Part shown: positions 12,101 to 25,200 of the stretch, piece after piece
How positions within the stretch are numbered: position 1 is the stretch's first letter
Layout of the letters: each line of letters begins with the position of its first letter
DNA from: Tribonema minus
Taxonomy: Eukaryota > Sar > Xanthophyceae > Tribonematales > Tribonemataceae
Reading direction: 5' to 3'
NCBI GenBank assembly: GCA_017506865.1
Contig: JAFCMP010000423.1
Span: 682,001-746,000, forward strand
Length of the DNA stretch: 64,000 nt
Program-made: the position numbers and the translations under genes
The notes under the pieces: generated by a model
Told to the model about the DNA's origin: nothing
The model's database searches: none
The model's input: the letters and a program-made list of their open reading frames with translations, nothing else

Positions 12101-15100
12101 CTTACTCGTCAAAGCCTGACTTGTTTCGCGCGCCATGCCTGCCGCCCAGGGTCACCCTAACCTCAACCCCCACTCTAACTCAACCCTCACCCTGACTCTA
12201 ACCCTGACCCTGACCCTAACCCTAACCCTACCTTCTGGACGTCCTCCTGCCGCAGCAGCTTCTTCTCCACCTCCTGAGCATCTGCCACGGCGTACTTCTT
12301 CTCTACTTCAATCGCCGCGCTGCTGCCGCCGCTGCCCTCTTCTAGCTGAAAGAACTCGCTTATTAGCGGCGGCAGCAGCGCCAGCGTCGCCGGCGTGTCC
12401 AGCCCGTGCTTGTCGTGCACAAATACGGCGCGCGTTAGGTCCGCTTGCTGCGTGCCATCGGTCATGAGCCCCTGCGTTGTCTGTACAGGGACGACCTAGG
12501 CAGGGGGGAAGGGGGGGGGGAGGGGGGGAAGGGGAGGGGGGGCAGGGGGGCATTCAATGTGCTCAGAACGCTCTCAAGGTAGCCGGAGTTGTAGAGCGCA
12601 TGTAGGCTTACTGCGTGCCATCGTTAATCCGCCCATGCGTCGTCTGTACCGGAACGACCTGGCGGTGGGGAGGGGTGAGGGGGTGGCCCCGGGGGGGGGG
12701 GGGGGGGGGGGGGCATTGAGCACGTGTGGAGCTTTCGCAAGACATCCCCGGAAACGACGCTGAACTGCGTTATTTCAGGCGCTGTGTGGACCTCTGAAGG
12801 AGCACTGCTCACCTTGTCACCTTGTCGTCTAGGCTGTGCATATCACTGCAAGGCGCTGGTAGGTAGGGTATGGCCGCAGCAATCACGGTACTGTACCTGC
12901 TCACAGTGTTCATAGATGAGAACGCAGAATTGCACGACGAAATGGAGTCGCTGAACCGGGTAATTCAAGCATGGTGTGCAGCTTTGGATGAGCACTGCCC
13001 AGTTTTGAGCGCTGCTTACCTAAAATTCTAGACCATGCATCATTTATTACAGCAGGGCAATGGTACGCAAGGTGCGGCGGAAGCTGCGGAGTTTCACTAC
13101 GGGACACTGGCAGGCAGGATATGGCGGCAGCAGTCACGGTACCTACTCACAACGTTCGTGTGTGGATCGGAACTTATATCACTTCGAATGAGCACTGCCT
13201 CATGTTGAGCGCTGCTTACCTCATCTTCCAAGCCATGCAGTATCACTGCGGGACACTGGTAAGCAGGGTATGGCGGCAGCAGCGCGCTCTCTGCCACAAA
13301 GGCGTAGGGCATGTTCACTATGAACCCATCTACGCGTTGCAGGCCTGCCACACATGAACACAGGCACAAACTTGAATATGAGTCACATGAAAGGAATTGG
13401 TACAATGTACAGCAATAGATCAATTGCAAGATGGGGGGGGGGGGTCATAACTTCTCTTCAAGTGAATTTTGCTGCCACAAAGGCGTAGGGCATGTTCACT
13501 ATGAACCCGTCTACGCGTTGCAGGCCTGCCCTACATGAACACGAGCACAAACATGAATATGAATCACCAATATGAACTGGCGTAGGGCATCTTCACTATG
13601 AACCCATCCACGCGCTGCAGGTCTGTCATGCATAGCAACAAGCACAGCATGAATATGAATACGAATCACCAACACGAGCTGGCGTATAGCGCTGCGTTGG
13701 GCAACACATTTTGCCCATAAGATAAGACAGTGTGGTGTGGGGGGGGGCGGGGGGCGATGGGGGGGTCACAACTTTACAACTCAAATACTTCTATCATTTC
13801 TGCCACGAAGACGTGGGGCATGTTCACTATGAACCCATCCATCCATGCGCTGCAGGCCTGCCGCGCGTGTACATGTGCATGAACCACCAGGAATGAATTG
13901 GCATGATCCACAGCAGTAGAGAATGGACCATTTGATGGGCGGGGGGAAGATTTCTGCCATGAGTCGCACACTCTGTGCCACTAAGGCGTAGGGAACGTTC
14001 ATGTTGCACGCACCTATGCGCGGCAAACCTGCCAACAGCAGTACAAGCAGCATGCAGACCACTATCACCGTCATAATATGGATTACACTACGCCAGACTT
14101 GGAACATCTGATGCTGGGAGTACGGGTATCAGCTACTGTCTAAGCACTTTCGTCCATACTACGCACCTTCAAAAGTTGGGTACGGATTACACTTGACTGC
14201 AGCATTGTGCTGTGCACTATGTAGCAAAGTGATACACACCACTTGAAGCACTTTGGGAGGAAAGAACTTCACAAACATCAAAGTTCACCTCTTACACCGT
14301 CTCGTTCCCACTCCGCCATTTCCTCAGGCGGCAGAAATTTTGAGGCACGTTCCCCAATGGAAAAAGCAGGGCAGAGCATAAAAATTCGGTCCACTGCCTC
14401 CGGGTGAAGCTCAGCGAACCTGCGCAGTGGTGTCCGCCCAGTGATACTAGGTCAATGTTCGCTTCTATCGCTTGTTCTTCATTGAGATGTAGTATGCACG
14501 TAGTAGCAACATACACGACCTGACCATGATATGCATGTACATTGCAACTAGACCACACGCTCTCTTCCTCTCTTATTGTCGACAGGCGAGCCATCGACGC
14601 ACATGAGAAGCCACCGACTGCTGCAGCCATCCCATCTGCTCAGTGTGATCTACTGTATATCTTCAACAGGTACAAGGAATGGTCTCGTTGAGTTGAGCGA
14701 TGCACGGCCAGCAGTGTTGTTGATGACGTGTCCTGGGGGTAGGTACGTACGCGTTATGACGTCATTAGCCCGGATCGTACATACTTACGGTAATGACGGC
14801 TAGGGTTTGACCTAAGTAGGGTGAGGGGGTTTAGGGCTTGGCACAAGTAGGGTTAGGAGGTTGGGGTTTAACCTAGCTAGGGTTTGAGGAAGTCGGGCCC
14901 GAAACGTTCTGCCGAGGGTCACTCGCTGCAGTTCTGCCAAGGGGCACGGGGCTTGCGCTCTGCTCTATTGCACTGTGGCGAGAGGCATCATGCCCAGGTC
15001 AGAGGCTAAGGTCGCTGTGCACAACGAGTGCTGCTGCTGCTGGCGGTCAGGCTCGCTGGGACGAGTGTTGCTGCTGCTGGCGATCAGGCTTGTGGCGCCG

Positions 15101-16074
15101 CCTCGGCGTGTTTTCGTGCGACATGCTTGCGAATGGCATCTGCGTGGCAGTGCGTACATGACATCAAGACACTGTGTACCCGTACACTCATGGTAGTGCT
15201 AGTAGTCAAATAACATTTGCATGCATCGACCTGAGCATGGCAGCCATGCAGTAGTTTCCGATGGAATTTAGCATGCCCTGTCATGCACCATTGCGCCTTG
15301 GAGCATTCTAACCCTATCCTTAGTCAGGGTCAGGGCTAGGTTTAGGATACTGCAGCAACTAGGGTTTGCCGTCATTAGCCGTCATTACCCAGAATCCTGC
15401 ATACTTGCGTCGTTACGCGTACTTACGTCGCTACCCGTACTTACGTCATTCAGCTGCAAAGTGTGCTGGAAGTATTGGGTGATTGCTGGCCTGACATCAT
15501 AGATGTCATCTGAATCTTGCAGGCAGCTCCTGGTGTGTATTGTGAATCTGCATCTCAGCCTTCACATGCCACTTTTCGAATACTCTGCCATGCAATCCGT
15601 TGCCGCTGACTGAGATGGTATTCAAGACTGCGCGGTGCACTCGACGCACCTGGCGACGATGTATCCACCCAGGCTGCTGCCTATGAGTCTAAGTTTCACG
15701 CCGTGTCCATGAAGCAACCGCTGCTGCTCCAAAAAGCGCTCGATCGCCGCCAGGCCAGAGGCATAGGTCACCACCCCACTGCCATCTGGCAAATTCAGAT
15801 CCAACAGCTCAATGTCCGCCAAGTGCTGCAGCTCCTTCCTGACATGAACGCCTTTGGTGCTGCGAGGATAGCTCAGAAAGCCATGGCAGTAGGCGTATGC
15901 ATAGGGTGGCGCTGCTACTGGTGGCGAGGTTGGGTCAGCTGCACTTCGTGTTGCTGGGGAGGCTGTCATGTGCAAGTGGCGATGCAGCAGTCTGTGACGA
16001 GGCGCGAGCGCGAGCGCAGAAGCCGACACCGGTAGCAGATACAATGCTCCAGCGCGCAGCCACCCACGTCGCAT
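9192..16074 (-). CDS. YqiA-like alpha/beta hydrolase fused to a CYTH thiamine-triphosphatase-like domain
   Basis: Seven exons, high to low: 16074-15650, 14419-14298, 13344-13220, 12480-12232, 11327-11172, 10550-10384, 9441-9192. Phases chain exactly (1494 nt, 497 aa, TAG stop). The first ATG follows an in-frame TTG; residues 1-25 look like a signal peptide. Residues 60-272 resemble the UPF0227/YqiA hydrolases: YCHGFLSYPRSTKG, nucleophile elbow GSSLGG, HPEAVDRIFMLCPAF, acid-loop HGLEDE and histidine loop HDKHGL, a plausible Ser-Asp-His triad. Residues 281-497 are a CYTH domain: IEVEKKY, DSYWDSAD, WLRLRAGLWELK, YRE, TKRRKYR, HAVLEVEA, KVEEYLLRYQPE, closest to thiamine triphosphatase (ThTP to ThDP and phosphate). 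The fourth exon carries both the end of the hydrolase and the start of CYTH, so the fusion does not depend on joining distant exons. The substrate of the hydrolase half is unknown. Confidence 0.85.
10620..11725 (-). repeat. Intron and exon echoes in the CYTH half
   Basis: The start of exon 11327-11172 with its acceptor recurs at 11450-11515 and 11655-11735 (TCTTGGCGCACGAGT and TCCATCACC blocks). A noncoding pair sits at 10625-10730 and 10835-10910 (TGCCTCCG, TCTTGGTGCTGGGCA, GTGAAGTATGGT). Confidence 0.75.
12145..12231 (+). repeat. Telomere-like tract abutting a splice donor
   Basis: On the minus strand the exon ending at 12232 is followed directly by GTAGGGTTAGGGTTAGGG, so the first telomere-like unit supplies the GT donor. 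Confidence 0.85.
12608..14050 (-). repeat. Echo field of the hydrolase acid-loop exon
   Basis: Copies of the exon 13344-13220 or its ends occur at 12815-12905, 13005-13140, 13480-13530, 13578-13625, 13798-13865 and 13970-14040 (GGCATGTTCACTATGAACCC is shared by several). 12608-12660 echoes the start of the fourth exon and still encodes a TTHG...DGTQ variant. Confidence 0.8.
12691..12713. repeat. 23-bp G homopolymer
   Basis: Uninterrupted G run in an intron. Comparable runs: G at 2869-2883 and 58566-58577, C at 27861-27883 and 45835-45853. Exact lengths are error-prone in any assembly. Confidence 0.85.
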
Positions 16075-16220
16075 TTGCAAGGCTCCTCGTCTCCGACGCT
16101 AAACTTCAACAGAACCGCAACTTCAACTCTCTGGATCCTAGTGAAACCGTAAGTTCCTGACAAACAAAATCTCCGTTTGGCCTACTTTGGCACGTAGGGA
16201 GGGCAGTGAAGCCAAGCGCT
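16075..16220. promoter_or_regulatory. Short divergent intergenic region, putative bidirectional promoter
   Basis: Only 146 bp separate the two start codons, which face away from each other. The region must hold both 5' UTRs and core promoters unless upstream noncoding exons exist. No TATA box is visible. It holds two copies of the AACTTCAAC word that is common across the window. Confidence 0.45.
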
Positions 16221-19200
16221 ATGGATACACATGACATAGCAGTAGTTGATGGCGCAAAAGCGCGATACCACAGCAGCGACCAGGGGTTTGCCTCACCTGA
16301 GTCGCTCTCCCGGCTGCATGCACAGCCGGACACCAGCCCCGGCGTGGGGTACGTGCACCCAGGATGGCTTGTTGTGGCAGGTGGAATGTCGATGCTGGTC
16401 GCAGGCATGATGCAGAGGAAGAGAAGACCGGTTGAAGCCCTGCGTGGCGATGTCGTAAAGACGCTGGAGGCGAGCTTCACCGCCGGCGACGAGGGCACCG
16501 CTAAAAAGCCGAAAACTCCTGCAGCCAGCCCTGTGTGTACAGTTCCTTCAACTGCCAAGGCTGTTTCTCGAAGGTGAGAAGATTTGGTGGAAATGACTGC
16601 CATTTTGCCTGGCCATGCATGCTCTTCGACAGTCAACTCACCTGCGTTTTGTGATGATTCTCCTCGTGCAGAGGGAGCCGCATCGCGCCTGTACGCTTGG
16701 AGGTGAGCTGAACTTGGAAGCAAGCGGTGGTTGATGTTCTCTGAGTGTAGTCCCGTGACAAAGACTTGCCGGTGCTGCTTTGAGGTGTGCCAGGCATGAA
16801 TTCACGCATGAATTCACAATTCGCCTTGCACTCTGTATGAAATCAACACATCTATTGCCTGGAGCAAACAATGTGGTTTCAAGTGCTTTTACTTAATGAT
16901 GTTATGCATTCAGGACGATCTTGATGATCTCAGGCCACAACTTCCTCTGTACCTGCATTTGGCCCACCGTTGGTAATCTTGGACAACACGTTCTGGCTAC
17001 AAGGTTCTTGTCATCCCCACTCTTGGTCGGCATCCCTTGCTCAGAATGCTTGGGAGCACAAGGTGGTCAAGGCGGTACGCATCGTACACTTCTTGTTGCG
17101 GAGCCACAAGCGGCATTGATTGCAAATACTAAAGCTGTTTCTAGCAAGAGCGGCTCAGGCAGCAACACCTTCAAGCGCCCCCCCCCACACAACCTAGTCT
17201 CCGCCCCCTCCCGCTTCTCTCCTGCACATGTGCAGGATTGTGCATCCCCTGACATAGCTCAGGAGACCGAGAATGCTGCACGAGTTCACCGATTCAGCAT
17301 GGAACGCTTGGAGGCTAAGCTGGAGGCAAGGTAGGTAGCCTGCTGCCAAGCATGCATTAGGTTCAGAGGTTGCACGCATTCAAGCATGTGAAGCGACACA
17401 TGCAATGATGGCGTCTTTCAGATGCCAAAACTTGAAGTTCTGAATTACAGAAGTATGTGGCACTGCACAATGGCATTAGCAGCTGCTGCTTCCTTGTCAG
17501 CGTGTCCCCATGCCACTTTTGCTTCCCCTCACTGCCATCTGATGCAAGCGATTTGCCTCACGGAGTGACTCCTTAAAGGTCGCTCATCAGAATCCTTGTG
17601 CTCGGCTCATGACTTTCCACGCGCCGTGATACTCACCACTGGTCATGGCTTTCGTTCTTCTTCGGCTGCAGTGAGCAGAAGGTGTCACGGCTAACCCTAA
17701 CCCTAACCCTAAGTCTAACTCTGTACCTAGCCCTACTAGTAAGCCGGCAACAGGTGACCTGTGCACAATGCTAATGAAGCTGGCCTCGCTGCAGGTTCCA
17801 CTGGCGCTCATACCTATACTTCTTGAAGTAGCTGTTTTATTACATCTGACTGCAGTGAGCAGGAGGTAACGCGGCTGCATGGCGTGCGCGCGACGCTGGT
17901 GCAGCGGCTGGCGGAGATCAAGGCGGCTGCAGGGGACCCCACCGTGAGCCTGGGCAGGTGTGCACAAGTAGGGTTAGGTAGGGTTTAGGGTTGGGCCGAC
18001 GGTCGCTAACATGTATAGAGTGAGGGTTGAGATGAGGTCTGAAGTTGGGGGTTTGGCTGAGGGTTGCCAACCCCAAAGCCGAAGTAATTGAAGTGCTTAC
18101 ATGCTCACAGGTACAAGTTACTTCGGACATTAGCTCATTGTATGCATGAATACTCAGGGAACGTGCATACATGACGAAGTATAGTCAAGGCACAATGCAT
18201 GCATGCCTGCACGCGCGCGCCGCGGGCTGGACAAAGCGGAAGCGTCACTGAGCACTGCTGATGCACAGCTTGCCGATGACGAGCACTGATGCCTACTTGC
18301 AAACGCCGCTGGCGGTAAGCACTGCTGCTGCACAGCCGGGAACACTCGCCAGCGTCACTTATTAGTACTATCACTCTGGACGCCGTCAAATACGTCTACC
18401 GCCAAAGAGCACTCCTTGACGGAAAGCAAACATTGATGCGCGTTGTTGGTTTGGTTTGTGTGTTTACAGTTATATAAACGTCGCTTGGGGCACAAACAGC
18501 CTTCTTCTCCGAGGAGAGACGAAACGCAAACAGGCTTTTCCCTCTTCACATTACCGCTGACACCCCACAACCAAACCCTATGCGCACGTACACCTGAGCA
18601 CTGCTGCTGCAACCCTAACCCTAGCGCTAAACCTAAGCCGGGAGCACTCGCCGACTCGGTGCGCGCTGCCATCAAACCGTCAACCCCAACGTTTTTTTTT
18701 TGGCGGAAAATGCATTGATGATCGCCGGTATATGTGTGTGTGCTAGTGTGCTGGGGGCTGGAATTGTCAACACGCTGGAAGTGTCAACCCCGATTTTGGG
18801 AGAATTATTGATTAGTGGTGGTGTGTTTGTACTCATGCACTGCAGGCTGGACACAGAGGCGCTGCTGCAGCATATACGCGAGCTCAAACGGAAGGCCAGC
18901 GCCGCACGAGACGGCGCCTCAGCAACGGTAACACTTCAACTTGAAGTACAATAATTGAAGTCTACCTCGAGTTGGCTTATTTGTGAAAGAGGCGGCGTCT
19001 CAGCAACGGCAATACTTTAATTTGAAGTGCAACAATTGATATGTAGTTCCTGCTTGTGAGGCCATGCGGCGTACAGGTTTAAGAGTTAGGGTTAGGGTTA
19101 GGGTGAGGGTTAGGGTTAGGGTTAGGGTTAAGCACGTACGTCAGTTCCAGCCGATAGCTGCAGATGAACAGTCATTACAACCTATGTAATCCAGTACCGG

Positions 19201-22200
19201 TACTAGTAGTCAATGCTTCAATAAGTTGCAGCAACTCAACAGCTAATCTAGTTGCATGTGACGTGTGCAGCATGTACGCAAGCTTCAACAAAACAGCACC
19301 TGGTTTAACTACATGTAGTGGGTGCAGCACATATGCCATGTGGAAAAGAGGCCCTGGCTGAGCGAGAGTGATGCCTGTGAAAAAGTATGTGTATGCGCAC
19401 ATTTATGTGCACGGTTCATTAATGACGGAGGCATCTATGTATCCACAGTGTTCTTATGCATGTATGTAGTATGCAAGTTATGGTACACCTCAACTGCATC
19501 GGTGGCTGTTTGATGCACGACTCTCCTCATAGCAACCAACTCTGGCAGCCAAACTATCATGAACTTGCTGCTCTGGAGTGACATCATGAATAGCTCTGTT
19601 GATCAGCGCAAGTGCTTCTGTGCGCCGAGTTGAACACGCTGCTGCTATCAACATTCATGGAATTACATAGCTCAAAAGTCTCTAAACCCGTCGGTGGTCA
19701 AATATAGGACCAGAAAAGGGCAGGCTGATAGGACCAAACGGTGGCCAAACATACTACCTGGGAAGGGCTAGCAGATACGCTCAACGCAAAGCACACACAT
19801 ACAAAAAAAGTATGTCATCTAGGCCACTTTTCCGCATTGCTGCACCTCCTCAGGAACAGGAGACCAGCAGTGGCGCTTTGAAACAGCTGATGATATTATT
19901 AATATCAATGCACAGCACACTAGAAAGTGCTCGCCTCCAATCATATTCAAATTCCATTTTCATAATGCTGCCCCGCCACAGGATCAGGAGATCAGCAGTG
20001 GCGCTTTGAAGCAGCAGATTGCCGCTGTGGAGCGAGAGCGCGATACGCTCAAGACTAACGTCATGGTGCTGCGTGTCGGCAAGGACGATGCGGCGCGGCG
20101 ACTCAAGGAGGTGAGCACTAATGCTAACACTAACCCCACCCTTAGCTCTAACCGTGGCCCTAACCCTAATTCTAACCCTAACCCTAGCCATAAGCGCGAT
20201 ACACTCAAGACGAGCATCATGAAGCTGCGGGTCGACAAGGATGATGTGGCGCGGCGACTCGAGGAGGTGAGCGCTGCTGCACGCACATGTTACTTCCAGT
20301 CCCTACCCTACCCCTGAAGCTAACCCTAAGGAGGTGGGCGCTGCTGCGCGCAAACTCTAACTCAAACATTAACCCGAGCCCTGAAGAGGTGAGCACTGCC
20401 GCACGCAGTAGCCGAGAACGGCAGTACAGGTTGGCAAGGCGATGCGGCGCGGTGACTGGAAGAGGTGAGCGCTGCCACACACTAGCGTATGGCAGCACGG
20501 CTCAGTCATGCGAAGGTACGTATGATGATGCGGACTGAAGGAGGCGAGCGCTGCCGCACGAGCGTATGCAGCACAGCTCAGTCACGCACAGGTCTGAAGC
20601 AAGGCATTGAGTCAGTCTACCATAACCCTAACCCTAGCCATAGGGCCCTGACTCTCACTTTACCTGGGAGTGTCCCGTGAGCTTCTGGCCCTTGTGCACC
20701 ACTTCAATGTATATAAACAGCCTACAGCTTCAGAGCAGTGGCCAAAGGCAAGCTTGAGCACTGTCATGAACAGCGTGACTCTAGGCGTAACCCTAACCCT
20801 TGCCCGGTCCCTTACACTAAGCCCACAGTACCTCATTCTGGCCCTTGTGTACTGTGTGTACCGAATATGATAATGCAATGCAGCTTCAAAGTAACAGCTA
20901 AGTGGAGCTCGCACACTGGCACGAGAGGCTTCTATATCAACAGGTACTTGTGAGTTTCAAGATATACTTGTAGCATTTTTTGAGATAGTTCTATGTACTT
21001 CAAAACTCCAAATGCTGTGCAGCTGGAAAGCAGCAGCCAAGTGGAGATTGCGCACTGGAACGAGAGGTTCAGTCGCCTCCAACGCGAAGCGAGCGAAGCG
21101 ATGGAGAGAGCTGCGGCAGCGGAGGCCCAGGCAGCGGCGGCAAGCGGCGCGGAGGACGTCGGCAGGGCTGTCGTAGCATCGGTGAGCAAATGTTCACGTT
21201 TGAACGACTGAACTAGCAACAGATGATGTTCTTTTGACGTCCTGAATCTGCATTGGTGAGCAAAAGTTCAAGCAATTGTTCAAGTTTGAAGTTTCAATGT
21301 TCAAGAAAAGCATGAGGCGGCGGCGGCGGGCACGTTGGCAGGGCTGTCGTAGCCTCGGTGAGCGCATGTTGAAGTTTGAAGTACGAGATGTTCTAAGGGT
21401 TTCACAAAGACACATGCAGATTATGGGTGCAAGTCCATGGGCACCCAAAATCTGGGCTTACTCGTACCCTGAGCGAGAATCAACTAAAAGCACTAGCACC
21501 AGCAATAGATAATGCTCCCCTGACGTCCTAAACCTAGCTATTAGTCGGCATTGGTGAGCAAAAGTTCAAGCAATTGTTCAACTCTTAAGTTTCAATGTTC
21601 AAGAAAAGCATGAGGCAGTGCGGCCAGCGGCAAATGTTGGCAGGGCCGTCGTAGCTTCGGTGAGCACAAGTTCAAGCAATTGTTCAAGTTTGAAGTACTG
21701 CTGTGTTCAACAGTGATGTTTAATGACGTGGCGAAGGACTTTGCCAGGGCAGTCATAGCTTCGGTGAGCGCATGTTCAAAATTTGAAGTATTGAAGATCT
21801 GATACAGCAAAACGGCCTGGCTTCCATGCTGCCAAAGGCAGATGGGCTGTAGTGCTGCTGGCGAGACCAAGTTGCAGCCAACTTGCTGGACAAACATTAG
21901 CAAAGCAAGAGAAATGAGACACACCTATGTGGACATGGACTGAAGGCCACTTGAATGGCTCAGCTCCAGAAAGGCTTGCTGTCTCCCAGCAGGATATCTC
22001 TCTTGCTCAGGGCCAGAACCAAGAGTGAGCAAAAGGGCCTTGTCCTCAGATGCTGGCCAGGACTTGAAGTTGAATAACGGTCCCAGGAATGGTCCGGTCT
22101 AGAACGACTCCCCTGGTGCTCTGTACCGAACTAGCACAGAAAACAGAGAGCTTGTATCAGATCAACAAATGTAGTACGTCGCTCTTTGGGGTTGATTCTA

Positions 22201-25200
22201 ACACGAGGCAGCAGCGACGTGAACAGCGGAGGATGCTGGCAGGGCCCTCTTGGCGAGCGCATGTTGAAGTTGAAAGTATCCATGCTTCAACGCGTTCAAT
22301 GAAGGCGGTTCCTCTGGTGCTGAATCTAGCCATAAGGCAGCAGCGGCGTGCAGTGTGGGTGCCAGCAGGGCCAGCATGGCGTGGGCGAGCACATGTTCAG
22401 GTTTGAAGTATCGCTGCTCAGCAGCCGTAAGCCAGATGAGGTTGGAGTTAGGGCTACACCGCGTTTGTCCGCTCCTCAAGCCGCGGATGTGCTGCATTGA
22501 ACTTCAACATTGAAGTTCAAAATGGACAGTCACCACGTATCCACATGCCGCTGCCCGCGCACTTCAAGGATGCGGCGCGCACGGCGGTTATAATTAGGGT
22601 TAGGGTTAGGTATGACGCATGCTCGAAAACCATGCAATCGCGTCGCCGCTTAATGTCTAAACAATATGAGCGTGTGCATCACCATGGCGTGCACTTCAAG
22701 GATGCGGCGCGCGCGGCGGAGGCACATGCGGCAGCGCTCAACAGCGATTATTCTACATGTGTGGCGCATGCTCGAATCCATGCAGTCGCGTCATCGCTGA
22801 TGTCTAAGCACGTTGTCACATGCCCTGTGTGCGCAGTTCAAGGATGCGGCGCGCGCGGCGGAGGCGCGTGCGGCAGCGCTCAACAGCGAGCTCGCCGCAG
22901 CGGCGGCCGCGCGGAGCGCTGCAGAAGCCGACAGGGACCGCGCCATTGCGACATCAGCTGCTCAGGCAGACCAGATCCGTAGGTACATGACAGGAGTGTT
23001 GCATTCGACTGAAGCTGACAGGGACCGTGCTCTTGTCACATCAGCTGCTCAGGCAGACCAGTTACACGGCAGGCGTGTTGCGCTGAGTGCACAATATATC
23101 CATCAAGAGAGGGCCTTTCTTGCTGAAGCCGACAGAGACCGTGCCATTGCGACATCAGCTGCTCAGGCAGACCAGATCCGCAGGTACACGATGCGGTGCG
23201 GCGGCAGTGCGGCAGATGTGCGACGGAAGTGTGGCGGACGTGTGGCACGAATGTGGCGGAAGACAGTGCTCAGGCAAACCAGATCCGCAGGCACACGCAG
23301 CAGCAGGGCGGCGGAAGTGCAGTGGAAGTGTGGCGGAAGTGTGGCAGAAATGTAGCTGACGTGTGGCAAAAGTGTGGCGGCGGTTCTGCACGTCATGTGT
23401 GTACATGGTTTTTGCGAGGAGCCTTAGCTGCTGCGCACTGCTGCAGACAATTGCCATGTACACACTAATTTGGGCCACATTAAGTGAGTTGACCTGCCGT
23501 GCCGCAGGCTGCAGTCCGCTCCTTCCATTGTACGCAATGCAATGCAGGTGTCAATGACAGTGACAACCCCGCTAGAGGATTCAACCCTAACCCTTGCTAG
23601 ACACATTGGCGCACTGCAGCAATCACGGGCTGATGCATGCGGTTACAGCACCTTCGGGTTAGGGTTAGATAAGGGTTAAGGTTAAGCTTAGTGTTAGTTT
23701 AGGCAACCAACGAGGTCGTTCTACTTAGACAGCATTAGTCTGACAGCCAAGAGCTCGTTTACACGAGAAGGCTGTGGGGAATCGTGCAAGGTCGGCCGCA
23801 GCTCGCTTTTGACGCACAGCAGCTCATGTTGATGCACGGCTGATACCGTCTTCTGATGTGTTCGTTGCAGCCTACAGAAGGAAGGGCAAGAAAATCCGCG
23901 GTTCACTTCTGGTGTTCAGCAACTCTTCTTGACTTACATCCGCGACCACCCGTTACGTTGTTGCAGCCTGCAGAAGGTGGCAGAGGAGTCGAGCCACGCG
24001 AGGCCACGCGGCACTAGCGGCGACCCTTAATGCTATTGCGGATGACATGAATCTTGCCTTTTCCTCACTTCTGACATGCAGCAAATTGTCACTGAACAAT
24101 TGCTACACCCACCTGCTACTTCATCGCAGCCTGCAGAAGAAGGTGGCAGAGGAGGCGAGTCACGCGAGGCCCCGCGGCACTAGCGGCGCCAAAAGCAGCG
24201 CGCATCGCGGCAACCACGCGTCGTCGGAGACGGTCGCGGCTGCGTACGCACAGGAGCGCGTGTCGCTGCTCAGCAAGGTGAGCGCTGCTGCTCAACTTCA
24301 ACTACTCCAATAACTTTGATAAGTTGAGAACAGGATCGGCCAGGCGAGCGCTGTTGCCTATGAGATGCCTATGTACATACCCCACTGCGGTCATTCATGA
24401 CTTCGGTGAGAGCAGACTTCCAATGACTTTGGTGAGAGTAATATTGGCAAGGCGAGCGCTGCTGCTTGACTGGTGCTGTCAGGAGCGGGTGTCGCTGCTT
24501 AGCAAGGTGAGCGCTGCTGCCTTGAGGTACCTACATGCCCCACTGCAGGAGGGCGTGTCGCAGTTCAGCAAGGTGAGAACTGCTGCTCCTGCCACGCATC
24601 GCGGTACCTGCAGGTCTGGCACCGAGATGCGTTGCGTTGTGCGGCGGATGCCGGGATGCGTTGTATTTGATGCTGGTAGGTGTACTGCGTGTGTGACGGC
24701 GTATGCACGTATGCTGACATGGGCACGTATCTGCAGGAGGCCAGGCTGGAGCGCGCCATGCAGGCAGCGCGCGAAGAAGTGCTGGCGTATGTTGGTATAT
24801 GTACTGCACGTTTGACGGGGTATGCATGTATGCTGACCTAGGTATGTATGTACTGCAGGTGGTATGCATGCTGATGTTGGTATGTATGTACCTGCTGACA
24901 TGGGTATGTATGTATGCGCAGGTGGTATGTATGTATGCTGACATGGGTATGTCTGTATGTATCCGCAGGTGGCCAGGCTGGAGCGCGCAATGCAGGAAGC
25001 GCGCGACGAAGCTGCGCGCGCCCGTGCGCGGGAGGAAAAGATGATCGCCGCCAGAGCGGTACCGTCAGGGTCAGCGAGGGACAGGCAAGTCACTTCTCGA
25101 ACTGCGCTTTTGCAGTTTCTTGCTGACTGAGATTCGAGTCTGCAATTATGGCAACCTTTGCAGCCGGGACCAGGGAGCAATCACAGTTCTCACCTCCCTC

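Larger units (their letters stand above)
9192..12310 (-). other. CYTH domain part of the fusion gene (thiamine-triphosphatase-like)
   Basis: The ExExK signature (EVEKKY) is in the fourth exon; the acidic and basic tunnel residues follow in the last three (SWLRLR, WELK, TKRRKYR, EVEA). These are the metal- and triphosphate-binding positions of the CYTH superfamily, and the RYQPE tail is typical of thiamine triphosphatases. CYTH also includes adenylate cyclases and tripolyphosphatases, so the substrate is likely but not certain. All catalytic blocks appear present. Confidence 0.82.
12232..16074 (-). other. YqiA-like alpha/beta hydrolase part of the fusion gene
   Basis: The first four exons hold the hydrolase fold. 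The exon at 13344-13220 (MPYAFVAE, PPYPAYQCPAVILHG) carries the strand before the catalytic acid. The fourth exon (RAVFVHDKHGL) carries the histidine loop and final helix. Many broken copies of the 13344-13220 exon surround it. I chose this copy because it alone combines an open frame, correct phase on both sides and a good donor (GTAAGC). Confidence 0.75.

Noticed and set aside
19086-19133. Chromosome end or telomere
   Set aside because: The tract is short, degenerate at one unit, flanked by gene exons in both directions, and similar tracts of both orientations occur throughout.
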